Below are positions 1 through 7,158 of a DNA stretch of 11,730 nucleotides, one piece after another (position 1 is the first letter of the stretch; each line of letters opens with the position of its first letter). The stretch is taken from contig PANG01000101.1 of assembly GCA_002708345.1 (NCBI GenBank), forward strand, positions 1-11,730, read 5' to 3'. The stretch is from Planctomycetaceae bacterium. Lineage in GTDB: Bacteria; Planctomycetota; Planctomycetia; Pirellulales; Pirellulaceae. The translations under genes were made by a program, and so were the position numbers. Below the pieces are notes generated by a model. It was not told the origin of the DNA. It made no database searches and saw only the letters and a program-made list of their open reading frames with translations.

Positions 1-1517
1 AGGGTGTAGCCCAGGGCTGCCAGTCCCCGTGGAATGATCGATACCTTGTGCACCGGGTCGGTGTTGGGAAGGCTGTAAGCGACCAGCGCATGGCCACTCT
101 CGTGGTAGGCGACGCGGAGCTTTTCGTCGGGGTTCATCACTCGCTGTTTTTTCTCCATCCCGGCGGTCACTCTTTCCACGCTTTCATTGAACTCGGCCAT
201 CGTCACCGTTTGCTTTTCACGCCGGGCTGCCAACAGGGCTGCCTCGTTCACGAGGTTGGCCAGGTCCGCTCCCACAAATCCCGGCGTGATGGACGCGATC
301 TGCTTGAGATCCACGTCCTCATCAAGCTTGACGTTCGAGACATGGACCTTGAGTATGGCATTCCGCCCTCGCAGGTCGGGCTGGTCGACCACCACCTGGC
401 GGTCAAACCGTCCTGGCCTCATGAGTGCCTGGTCAAGCGTTTCAGGGCGGTTGGTTGCGGCAATCACGATCACTCCGTTGTTGGAGTTGAAGCCGTCCAT
501 CTCGACCAGCAGGGCATTCAGTGTCTGCTCGCGTTCGTCATGGTGGTTCATGGCCGAGCCGCCGCGGCTCTTGCCAATCGCATCCAGTTCATCGAGGAAG
601 ATGATGCAGGGAGCCTTGGCTTCAGCTTGCTGGAACATGTCGCGGACACGAGCTGCTCCCACGCCCACGAACATCTCCACGAAATCGCTTCCCGAGAGGC
701 TGAAAAATGGCACGCCCGCTTCCCCGGCAATCGCCTTTGCAAGGAGTGTCTTGCCGGTACCGGGAGGACCCACCAGCAGAACGCCCCGCGGAATCCTGCC
801 TCCGAGTCGCTGGTAACGCTCGGGAGACTGGAGGAAATCGACAACCTCCCAGACCTCCTCGACTGCCTCGTCAACCCCGGCGACATCCTGGAAGGTGATT
901 CCCAGGTCCTCAAGAGCGAACAGGCGTCCCCGGCTGCGACCGAACTGGGCCGGTGAACCGGCTCCCCCCAGCCGCCTGAGCATGGAAATGAAAAAGAAAA
1001 GCACCAGGCCCGTGATCAGCAAGAATGGCCAGGCCTTGGCGAACCCCGATTCATGGGCGTATTCCCATCCGATGAAGTGTTCATCCAGCAGCTTTTTCAA
1101 AGACTGGTCGGTTGTCCCGTCACTGGTCCCCCGGTTGACACGGATCTGTGCCTTAACCGCCTCCTCCTCCACGTCCTTTCCCATCACCACGAGCTTGTCG
1201 ACGGTCCCCACGATCACTCGCTCGTAGACACGCACTTCCCGCAGTTCGGTAATACGGAGCGTCTGTCCCTTATCCTCGCTTCCCGTCTCATGGAGTATGC
1301 CTTTGGAATCCTTGGCGAGCTTGCTGCCATTGGAAACACGGCTGCTTCCCTCTACCAGCTGCTCAAACTGCCGGGGAGTGATCCTGACGACCGACGATTG
1401 CACGGACCAGTAGAGGTAAACCAGCAGTCCAAGTCCCGCAATCAGGATGTAAAGCGTGGTATTCCGGCTAGTTGCGGTAGGCTTGCCTGACGTAGAAGTG
1501 GAAGGGTCGTCCGCCAT
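1..1517 (-). CDS. ftsH: ATP-dependent zinc metalloprotease FtsH (3'-truncated by window edge)
   Basis: Membrane-anchored AAA+ protease that unfolds and degrades misfolded membrane proteins and selected regulators; in E. coli one substrate is LpxC, the committed lipid A enzyme. About 505 codons are visible. A short cytoplasmic tail is followed by a membrane segment (about 22-38), an extracytoplasmic domain (about 40-160), a second membrane segment (about 163-182), then the AAA+ module: Walker A GPPGTGKT at 250-257, Walker B IIFLDELD at 305-312, and an arginine-finger region with the TNRPETLD and RPGRFDRQ motifs. The zinc site is HESGH at 472-476, Ser replacing the commoner Ala. The third zinc ligand and C-terminus lie outside the window. 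Start is ATG at 1517, preceded by GGAGGA at 1522-1527 with 4-base spacing. The Walker A motif sits roughly 55 residues later than in E. coli because the N-terminal part is longer. It is transcribed divergently from dxr. The identification is secure. Confidence 0.97.
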   Translation of the reverse strand, partial: MADDPSTSTSGKPTATSRNTTLYILIAGLGLLVYLYWSVQSSVVRITPRQFEQLVEGSSRVSNGSKLAKDSKGILHETGSEDKGQTLRITELREVRVYERVIVGTVDKLVVMGKDVEEEAVKAQIRVNRGTSDGTTDQSLKKLLDEHFIGWEYAHESGFAKAWPFLLITGLVLFFFISMLRRLGGAGSPAQFGRSRGRLFALEDLGITFQDVAGVDEAVEEVWEVVDFLQSPERYQRLGGRIPRGVLLVGPPGTGKTLLAKAIAGEAGVPFFSLSGSDFVEMFVGVGAARVRDMFQQAEAKAPCIIFLDELDAIGKSRGGSAMNHHDEREQTLNALLVEMDGFNSNNGVIVIAATNRPETLDQALMRPGRFDRQVVVDQPDLRGRNAILKVHVSNVKLDEDVDLKQIASITPGFVGADLANLVNEAALLAARREKQTVTMAEFNESVERVTAGMEKKQRVMNPDEKLRVAYHESGHALVAYSLPNTDPVHKVSIIPRGLAALGYT

Positions 1518-1566
1518 CTTGTCCTCCGTCGGGGTGTTTAGATTTGTCGGCAACCCTTCATGGTAG

Positions 1567-1578
1567 GTTCAAATGAAC
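1567..1578. repeat. Short inverted repeat between ftsH and dxr
   Basis: GTTCA-AA-TGAAC, two perfect 5-base arms around a 2-base centre, lies in the 203-base divergent gap 50 bases upstream of the ftsH start. It could be an operator half-site pair, but arms this short also arise by chance. No regulator can be named from the sequence. The rest of the gap holds the candidate dxr promoter and the ftsH ribosome binding site; I found no convincing ftsH promoter. Confidence 0.15.
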
Positions 1579-1605
1579 GGCAATGGGAGAGGGGGCGGCT
1601 ACTTC

Positions 1606-1633
1606 TTGTCCCGGTGGGCGGCTAAGCTATAAC
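1606..1633 (+). promoter_or_regulatory. Candidate sigma-70-type promoter for dxr
   Basis: TTGTCC at 1606-1611 and TATAAC at 1628-1633 are separated by 16 bases and would give a leader of about 80 bases before dxr. The boxes are a fair match to the bacterial housekeeping consensus; no experimental start is implied. Confidence 0.35.
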
Positions 1634-1720
1634 GGTCAGGGGTGGAGGAATCGCCTGTAAGGGCGGCAACATCTCTCGTCTCCTCTCTCCTTCGCACAAG
1701 CCTCGTGGCAGGCAAAGAAG

Positions 1721-2884
1721 ATGAATCATCAGGGTCGCCAGGTCGTTGTGCTCGGCTCGACCGGCAGTATTGGAAGAAACACGCTGGAGGTTATCCATGC
1801 CTCGGGGGAGAAGCTCCGCGCCTGTGGCCTGACTGCCCATCATCAGCTTGACCGACTGCTTCTGCAGTCGCAGGAGCATCTCCCGCAGTGGATCGTGGCC
1901 AGTGATGCAGAAACAGCCAGCAAGTATGACTGGGATGCACTGCCTGACGGGATTGAGCTGCTTGTTGGTGAAGAGGGCATCCGCCAACTCGTCCGGGAAC
2001 CCTCGGTGGATATTGTTCTCTCTGCAATCGTCGGAAGTGCCGGGCTGATTGGCACCTGGGAAGCGCTCGAGGCTGGCAAAACCGTGGCGCTGGCAAACAA
2101 GGAGACGCTGGTCATGGCCGGCTCGCTGGTGACCCGCCTGGCAGCCGAGCAGGGAGGAAAGATCATCCCGGTCGACAGTGAGCACAGCGCGATCTTCCAG
2201 GTCCTTCAGGACAAGGGAGTCGAGCAGGTGCGGCGGATCATCCTGACCGCCAGTGGTGGTCCCTTTCGCGAATGGACACGGGAACAAATCAAACAGGTGA
2301 CCGTCGAGGATGCACTCTCGCATCCAACCTGGGAGATGGGTCCCAAGATCACGGTCGATTCGGCCACCATGATGAACAAGGCGCTGGAAATCATCGAGGC
2401 CCGCTGGCTGTTTGATATCCCGGTGGAACAGATTGACGTGGTGATCCATCCCCAGTCGCTGGTTCACTCGCTGGTGGAGTACCGCGATGGAAGTACACTG
2501 GCCCAGCTCAGCCCGCCCGATATGAAATTACCGATCCAGTACGCCCTCTCCTATCCCCAGCGATGGGAAGGGCCTGCCGAGCTGCTGGACTGGTCTTCCT
2601 CATTTCAACTGGATTTCTCTCCACCCGACCCGGACCGTTTTCCTGCCCTCGAGCTGGGCCGCCAGGTTGCCCGGCAGGGGGGGACTGCTGGTGCCGTGTT
2701 GAATGCCGCCAACGAGTCTGCGGTTGCCGAGTTTCTAGAAGGACGACTAGAATTCATCCACATCGTCCCGGCTTGTCGGGCCGTTCTGGAACAGCACGAT
2801 TTTGACCCGCATCCATCGCTAGATCGACTCGTCCAACTCGATCACTGGGCCCGGGAGGAGACAAAGAAGTGGATTTCTCGTTAG
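1721..2884 (+). CDS. dxr: 1-deoxy-D-xylulose 5-phosphate reductoisomerase
   Basis: Converts DXP to 2-C-methyl-D-erythritol 4-phosphate with NADPH and a divalent metal, the first committed step of the MEP isoprenoid pathway in the cytoplasm. The 387-residue product has the usual family length. It begins with the NADPH-binding loop LGSTGSIGRNT (11-21), then ANKETLVMAG (125-134) and the metal-binding PVDSEH (150-155; Asp152 and Glu154). ASGGPF (177-182) follows, then the VDSATMMNKALEIIEARW block (212-229), where Glu223 aligns with E. coli Glu231. The flexible active-site loop is HPQSLVHSLVEYRDGS (243-258), followed by AQLSPPDMK (261-269). A C-terminal GGTAGAVLNAANE segment (320-332) is also typical. 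All key residues are present. ATG at 1721 follows a modest AAAGAAG. The end of the gene overlaps the start of rseP by 16 bases, so the two are probably cotranscribed and translationally coupled. Confidence 0.97.
   Translation: MNHQGRQVVVLGSTGSIGRNTLEVIHASGEKLRACGLTAHHQLDRLLLQSQEHLPQWIVASDAETASKYDWDALPDGIELLVGEEGIRQLVREPSVDIVLSAIVGSAGLIGTWEALEAGKTVALANKETLVMAGSLVTRLAAEQGGKIIPVDSEHSAIFQVLQDKGVEQVRRIILTASGGPFREWTREQIKQVTVEDALSHPTWEMGPKITVDSATMMNKALEIIEARWLFDIPVEQIDVVIHPQSLVHSLVEYRDGSTLAQLSPPDMKLPIQYALSYPQRWEGPAELLDWSSSFQLDFSPPDPDRFPALELGRQVARQGGTAGAVLNAANESAVAEFLEGRLEFIHIVPACRAVLEQHDFDPHPSLDRLVQLDHWAREETKKWISR
2853..2860 (+). promoter_or_regulatory. Ribosome binding site of rseP inside dxr
   Basis: GGGAGGAG, a near-perfect anti-16S match, lies within the last codons of dxr, with the GTG at 2869 eight bases downstream. 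It supports the GTG start and the 16-base overlap rather than a later start. Confidence 0.7.
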
Positions 2885-5028
2885 TCGCATTATTTTCTGC
2901 CAGTTCCCTGGCGACCTTCCTGGCTATTCTCAAGGCACTGGTTGCTCTGGGATTCGTCATCTTTGTCCATGAACTGGGTCATTTTCTCGTTGCCAAGGCC
3001 TGCGGGGTGAAGTGCGAGAAATTCTATGTCGGTTTCGATATTCCCATCCGCATCTGGCGATTACGGCTTCCCAGCGCCCTGGTCAAGTTCCAGTGGGGGG
3101 AGACCGAGTACGGGATCGGCATCGTCCCGCTGGGAGGGTATGTCAAGATGCTCGGCCAGGATGATAACCCGCTGAACGCCGAGGCCGAGGCTGAGCGGGC
3201 ACGCAAGTCCGCTGACGAGGATGCTGCAGAAGTCGACAAGAACGAGCTGGCGGAGAAAGATGCGGTTGCGGCCGAAGAACCGGTGGAACTGGATCCGCGC
3301 AGTTACGTGGCCAAGAACGTACCGCAGCGGATGGCAATCATCTCTGCCGGCGTGATCATGAACTTGATTTTTGCTGTCATCTTCGCGGCCGTGGCCTACC
3401 GCATGGGTGTCAAGATCACTCCCTGCGTGGTTGCCGGTACCTCGGCCGGTGACCCGGCCTGGCAGCAGGCATGGCCCAGCGGCAGCCAGATCGTGCAGAT
3501 CGGTCGGGACGGGGACCCGGACTCCGACCTGCGATTCCAGTGGGAACTGCGTTACAAGGTGGCAGAAAGCGGTATCGGGGAAAACGTCAAGGAGATGGAT
3601 ATCCTGCTTCGAGCTCCTGACGGGCAGGAGCAGTGGAAGAAGATCACTCCCACCGATCGGCTCAAGCAGCAGCTGGGCATGGTCTCGCTGGGGATCCGTC
3701 CTCCCTCCTCCTCGCGACTTTCCGGTACGACCCCGTTCTACCGCGGTTCGGCTGCTGCAGAAGCCAGCCCCCCCCTGCAGCCTGGTGATCTGATTACCGC
3801 GGTGGATGGGATTCCACTTGCCGAGACAGGCAGCCCGAATACCTATTACGGGCATCAGGTGCTCGAGCAACTGGCAGCAGCCATTGACTCGCCGATGACG
3901 CTGACCGTCCAGCGAACGGGAATTGACGGCAGTACTGAAACAGTAGAGGTGGATCTTGCCCCTGCACCGTTTTACAGCCTGGGGCTGGAAATGAAGATCG
4001 GGCCGCTGGTGGCGATCCAGCAGGGGTCGGTTGCCAGCGAGGTTGGTTTCCAGGCAGGGGACGAGCTGGTCACGCTCAACGGAGAGCCCATCGGGGATCC
4101 ACTCACGCTCTCGCAGCGGGTTGGCACTCTGGCAGGAGAGCCCCTCGAGTTCACGGTGACTCGGGAAGGGAGCACCGTGGCAATCGATGTTCCCCCGCTC
4201 GGGCCCGAGTTGAATATCCCGTACATGGGGCCCCTGCCGGTGGCATCGATCGAGTCACTAGGGATCGCCTTTGAAGTCACCAGCCAGGTGACCGGGGTGC
4301 AACCGGACAGCTCGGCCGGGGAAAAAGGGGTCGCTGCTGGCAGCGAGGTGGTCAGTGTCCAGCTGCGGGTTCGGGGAGAAGCGAACAAGGCCTACGTGGC
4401 AGGGAACTACGGCGAGCGATACGAGGAAGAGATGGTGATCGGTCAGCAGGGCGTCAACTGGATGAGCATTCACCATCGACTGCAGCACCTGCTTCCAGAT
4501 ACCGAGGTGCTGGTGAAGTTGCAACATGCCGATTCAGACCCGGTCGTCATCTCCCTGGCAGCACGACCACGTGCGGAGACCTATTTTTCTGACCGCGGCC
4601 TGGTCCTTACCCAGATGCACCGGCAACATACGGCTGCCTCCTGGGGAGATGCCATCTCGCTCGGATTCCGTGAGACCCGCGAAAAACTGTCGGAAGTTCT
4701 GCGCGTGCTGAAAATGCTCGTCACCCGGGAAGTCTCGGTGGACAAGCTGGGAGGGCCGATCACGATCGTCAGGGTGATGGGGATCGAATCGTCCGAGGGG
4801 TTTAGTCGTTTACTGCTGTTCCTGACATTCCTCAGTGCGAACCTGGCAATTCTTAATTTCCTGCCTATTCCGGCGCTCGACGGAGGTCACATGATCTTCC
4901 TGCTGGTCGAGGCGGTGACGAGAAGGCCGGTCAGCGAACGGATCCAGGGAATCTTCACCCTGATCGGGGTGGTCCTGCTGCTGGCACTCATGATCTACGT
5001 GATCTTCAACGACATCGCCCGCATCTAG
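2869..5028 (+). CDS. rseP: RseP-family site-2 protease, enlarged, multiple PDZ domains
   Basis: Intramembrane zinc metalloprotease (peptidase M50). In E. coli, RseP cuts anti-sigma factor RseA and remnant signal peptides. The product is 719 residues against about 450 in E. coli. A first membrane segment (about 18-42) carries the catalytic HELGH at 34-38. A GIVPLGGYVKMLGQ strand (84-97), typical of the family, follows. A charged, Ala/Glu-rich stretch lies at about 103-141, before the second membrane segment (about 158-177). A long extracytoplasmic region with PDZ-like units follows: about 181-270 (weakest), 275-363, 370-440 and 455-567. Two units show clear LQPGDLITAVDG- and FQAGDELVTLNG-type carboxylate-binding-loop signatures. 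The C-terminal membrane part has the third zinc-ligand motif NFLPIPALDGGH (663-674) and a last segment (about 693-714). Both catalytic motifs are intact. It starts with GTG inside dxr and stops 94 bases before lpxD. Substrates in this organism are unknown; no anti-sigma gene is in view. Confidence 0.95.
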   Translation: MDFSLVALFSASSLATFLAILKALVALGFVIFVHELGHFLVAKACGVKCEKFYVGFDIPIRIWRLRLPSALVKFQWGETEYGIGIVPLGGYVKMLGQDDNPLNAEAEAERARKSADEDAAEVDKNELAEKDAVAAEEPVELDPRSYVAKNVPQRMAIISAGVIMNLIFAVIFAAVAYRMGVKITPCVVAGTSAGDPAWQQAWPSGSQIVQIGRDGDPDSDLRFQWELRYKVAESGIGENVKEMDILLRAPDGQEQWKKITPTDRLKQQLGMVSLGIRPPSSSRLSGTTPFYRGSAAAEASPPLQPGDLITAVDGIPLAETGSPNTYYGHQVLEQLAAAIDSPMTLTVQRTGIDGSTETVEVDLAPAPFYSLGLEMKIGPLVAIQQGSVASEVGFQAGDELVTLNGEPIGDPLTLSQRVGTLAGEPLEFTVTREGSTVAIDVPPLGPELNIPYMGPLPVASIESLGIAFEVTSQVTGVQPDSSAGEKGVAAGSEVVSVQLRVRGEANKAYVAGNYGERYEEEMVIGQQGVNWMSIHHRLQHLLPDTEVLVKLQHADSDPVVISLAARPRAETYFSDRGLVLTQMHRQHTAASWGDAISLGFRETREKLSEVLRVLKMLVTREVSVDKLGGPITIVRVMGIESSEGFSRLLLFLTFLSANLAILNFLPIPALDGGHMIFLLVEAVTRRPVSERIQGIFTLIGVVLLLALMIYVIFNDIARI

Positions 5029-5045
5029 GGACTCTCCTGTCGCTC

Positions 5046-5075
5046 TTGTTTCAAAGTAGCTCGATCGGGTACTAT
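5046..5075 (+). promoter_or_regulatory. Candidate promoter for lpxD-lpxI
   Basis: TTGTTT at 5046-5051 and TACTAT at 5070-5075 are 18 bases apart in the 94-base gap after rseP. This could give lpxD-lpxI transcription independent of dxr-rseP. No terminator-like hairpin follows rseP, so read-through is also likely. Confidence 0.35.
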
Positions 5076-5105
5076 TCGCCGCATCAGGCCGCACGCATTG
5101 TGCCT

Positions 5106-5114
5106 GGAGAGGGG
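5106..5114 (+). promoter_or_regulatory. Ribosome binding site of lpxD
   Basis: GGAGAGGGG ends 8 bases before the GTG at 5123. It decides in favour of this GTG, after which the protein starts in register with other LpxD N-termini. Confidence 0.6.
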
Positions 5115-5122
5115 ATCTTGAC

Positions 5123-6193
5123 GTGACACAGTACACCCTTAGCGAACTTGCCAGCCGCCTGGGCGCCAGGATCTGTGGGGATGGAAATACGGTCATCACC
5201 AATGCCGCGGCGATTGGTAATGCTGCGAAGGGGGATATTACCTTCGCCCGTGACAAGGCAAATTTCTCGCAGCTCTCCAATTCCCTTGCCTCGGCCGCGA
5301 TCGTCCCTGTGGAGTGTGAATTGCAGGGGGTGCCGCTGTTGATCGTGGAGGATCCCACGCTGGCATTCATCGAAGTGGTCAAGTTTTTTCGCCCGGCCCC
5401 GCCCCAGTACCCGGCTGGTATAAGCGAGCAGGCGCTGGTCGATCCCGCCGCCTGCCTGGACGAGACCGTGAGCGTGCATGCCAGGGCGGTGATTGGTGCA
5501 AACGTGGAGGTCGGAGCTCGCACGCAGATCCATGGTGGAGTGCATATCCTGCCGGGCACAAGAATCGGATCCGATTGTGTGATCTATCCGAATGTCACGA
5601 TCTATGAACACGCGGTGATCGGTGACCGCGTGATTATTCATGCCGGCAGTGTGCTGGGGTCTTTTGGGTTTGGCTACGATTTTGTTGACGGACGTTACCA
5701 GCTCGGACAGCAGCTCGGAAATGTGATCATCGAGAACGATGTTGACATCGGTGCCTGCTCCGTGATTGACAGGGGATCTTTCGGTCCCACCCGGGTGTCT
5801 GAGGGGACCAAGATCGATAACCAGGTCCAGATCGCGCACAACTGCCACATCGGTCGTCATAATATTATTTGTGCACAGGTTGGTATTGCTGGTACTGCAA
5901 CCACCGGTGACTTTGTGGTGATCGGGGGCCAGGTCGGAATTCGTGATCATGTCCAGATCTGTGACCGTACCCAGGTCGGGGCCTGCTCGGGTGTCATGAA
6001 GAATATCACCGAACCGGCAACTTACATGGGAACTCCGACCAGGCTCGATACCCAGCAGCTTAAGGTCTATGCAACGCTCCCCCATCTTCCCGGCATGCGC
6101 AAGCAGATGCGCAGCATGCAGCGCCTGATTGATGAATTGAAGCAGCGCCTGGATGACGACGCCGACGACATCGTGAGCGAGGATGCTGCCTGA
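5123..6193 (+). CDS. lpxD: UDP-3-O-acylglucosamine N-acyltransferase (LpxD)
   Basis: Transfers a 3-hydroxyacyl chain from acyl carrier protein to the 2-amino group of UDP-3-O-acylglucosamine, the third step of lipid A synthesis, in the cytoplasm as a trimer. The 356-residue product has an N-terminal uridine-binding domain (about 1-105, with TLSELASRLG and DITFARD), then a left-handed beta-helix of hexapeptide repeats (about 106-290, recurring IGxxVxI-type turns). The catalytic base is His239 in QIAHNCHIG, the same number as in E. coli LpxD. The ITEPATYMGTP segment (295-305) leads into a C-terminal helix (about 325-345) ending in an acidic tail. Length is slightly above E. coli LpxD. Its stop shares one base with the lpxI start, so both genes are expected to be translated together. 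LpxA, LpxC and FabZ are not in the window. Family assignment is secure. Confidence 0.96.
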   Translation: MTQYTLSELASRLGARICGDGNTVITNAAAIGNAAKGDITFARDKANFSQLSNSLASAAIVPVECELQGVPLLIVEDPTLAFIEVVKFFRPAPPQYPAGISEQALVDPAACLDETVSVHARAVIGANVEVGARTQIHGGVHILPGTRIGSDCVIYPNVTIYEHAVIGDRVIIHAGSVLGSFGFGYDFVDGRYQLGQQLGNVIIENDVDIGACSVIDRGSFGPTRVSEGTKIDNQVQIAHNCHIGRHNIICAQVGIAGTATTGDFVVIGGQVGIRDHVQICDRTQVGACSGVMKNITEPATYMGTPTRLDTQQLKVYATLPHLPGMRKQMRSMQRLIDELKQRLDDDADDIVSEDAA

Positions 6194-7089
6194 TGAGTGG
6201 ATCCTCGTCTTTATCTCAACCGCCCGCCCGCATGGGATTGCTGGCTGGCTGGGGTGATTACCCATTTGTTGTCAGGGACACTCTGCGTGAACAGGGCATC
6301 GATGTGATCGGTGTGGGGATTCGCGGCCATGTTGAACCGGGCCTGGAAAAGAACTGTCAGGCCTACCGGGAACTTGCGATTGGCCGCCTTGGTGCTGCGA
6401 TCCGCTTTATGAAACAACACGGGGTGACCGCTGCCACGATGGCCGGCAAGGTGCACAAGGAGATGTTGTTTAGCCGTGGAGCATGGACAGAGCTCTTGCC
6501 GGACTGGGAGGCACTTCGCGCGTTCGGTTCTCACTGGATCACCGGAACCGGAGACCGGCGTGATAACACCCTGGTTACCGCTGCCATCGATGCTTTTGCC
6601 CGGCACGGAATTCACTTTGCTCCTGCTACCGATTTTGCGCCGGAGTTGCTGGTCCCGGAGGGCATACTGGTCGGACGGCTGACACGCTTGCAGCGAATGG
6701 ATGTGGAATTTGGCTGGCAGCATGCCAAGCAACTGGGGGGACTTGATATCGGGCAGACGGTGGTTGTCAAACGCAAGGCGATCCTTGCCGTGGAAGCGAT
6801 CGAAGGGACAGATCAATGTATCCAGCGGGCCGGGGAACTCTGTTCGGGAGGCGGATTCACGGTGGTCAAGGTGGCCAAGCCGCAGCAGGATATGCGGTTT
6901 GATGTGCCCACGATCGGGATCGGGACCATTCGCCAGATCGCGGCAGCCGGGGGGCGGGTGCTGGCCGTGGAAGCTGAGCGAACGATCCTGATCGACACGG
7001 CCGCTACCATCGAATGTGCCCGCACGCATGGGATTACCCTGGTCGCCCTCAGATCAGACGAGGTTAGCGGTTCATCGCGAGCTGCATGA
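6193..7089 (+). CDS. lpxI: UDP-2,3-diacylglucosamine pyrophosphatase LpxI (DUF1009)
   Basis: Hydrolyses UDP-2,3-diacylglucosamine to lipid X and UMP, the lipid A step that LpxH performs in E. coli; LpxI is an unrelated enzyme doing the same job in many bacteria lacking LpxH. The 298-residue product shows the N-terminal GLLAGWGDYP turn (15-24), MAGKVHKE (83-90), the GTGDRRDN segment (118-125), and the C-terminal domain signatures GQTVVVKRKAILAVEAIEGTD (187-207), VKVAKPQQDMRFDVPT (225-240) and IGIGT. The Asp in the RFDVPT motif (237) is where I place the conserved catalytic-domain aspartate. The ATG overlaps the lpxD stop (TGATG), with GAGGA at about 6179-6183 upstream. The N-terminal extension of roughly 12 Ser/Pro-rich residues is short and not a signal peptide. 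The gene follows lpxD but not lpxA, so the pair is a partial lpx operon. Confidence 0.94.
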   Translation: MSGSSSLSQPPARMGLLAGWGDYPFVVRDTLREQGIDVIGVGIRGHVEPGLEKNCQAYRELAIGRLGAAIRFMKQHGVTAATMAGKVHKEMLFSRGAWTELLPDWEALRAFGSHWITGTGDRRDNTLVTAAIDAFARHGIHFAPATDFAPELLVPEGILVGRLTRLQRMDVEFGWQHAKQLGGLDIGQTVVVKRKAILAVEAIEGTDQCIQRAGELCSGGGFTVVKVAKPQQDMRFDVPTIGIGTIRQIAAAGGRVLAVEAERTILIDTAATIECARTHGITLVALRSDEVSGSSRAA

Positions 7090-7158
7090 AACTCCTTTTC
7101 CCGGTCGTCATACTCGCTATCATAAGGGCCTGCTTGATCCTGCTTCCAAGGAGAGGCC

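Noticed and set aside
48..956. Plus-strand open frame of 302 codons opposite ftsH
   Set aside because: The minus strand here encodes the FtsH AAA+ and protease motifs; the antisense translation shows no domain, signal or repeat pattern.
1622..2467. Minus-strand open frame of 281 codons across the dxr start
   Set aside because: Antisense to conserved dxr motifs, no recognisable family and no plausible ribosome binding site.
3061..3870. Minus-strand open frame of 269 codons opposite rseP
   Set aside because: Antisense to RseP coding sequence and without family features.
5084..6265. Long minus-strand open frame of 393 codons opposite lpxD
   Set aside because: It lies wholly antisense to a well-supported lpxD with catalytic His239 and hexapeptide repeats. 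Its His/Asp-rich repetitive content is what the reverse of those repeats would give.
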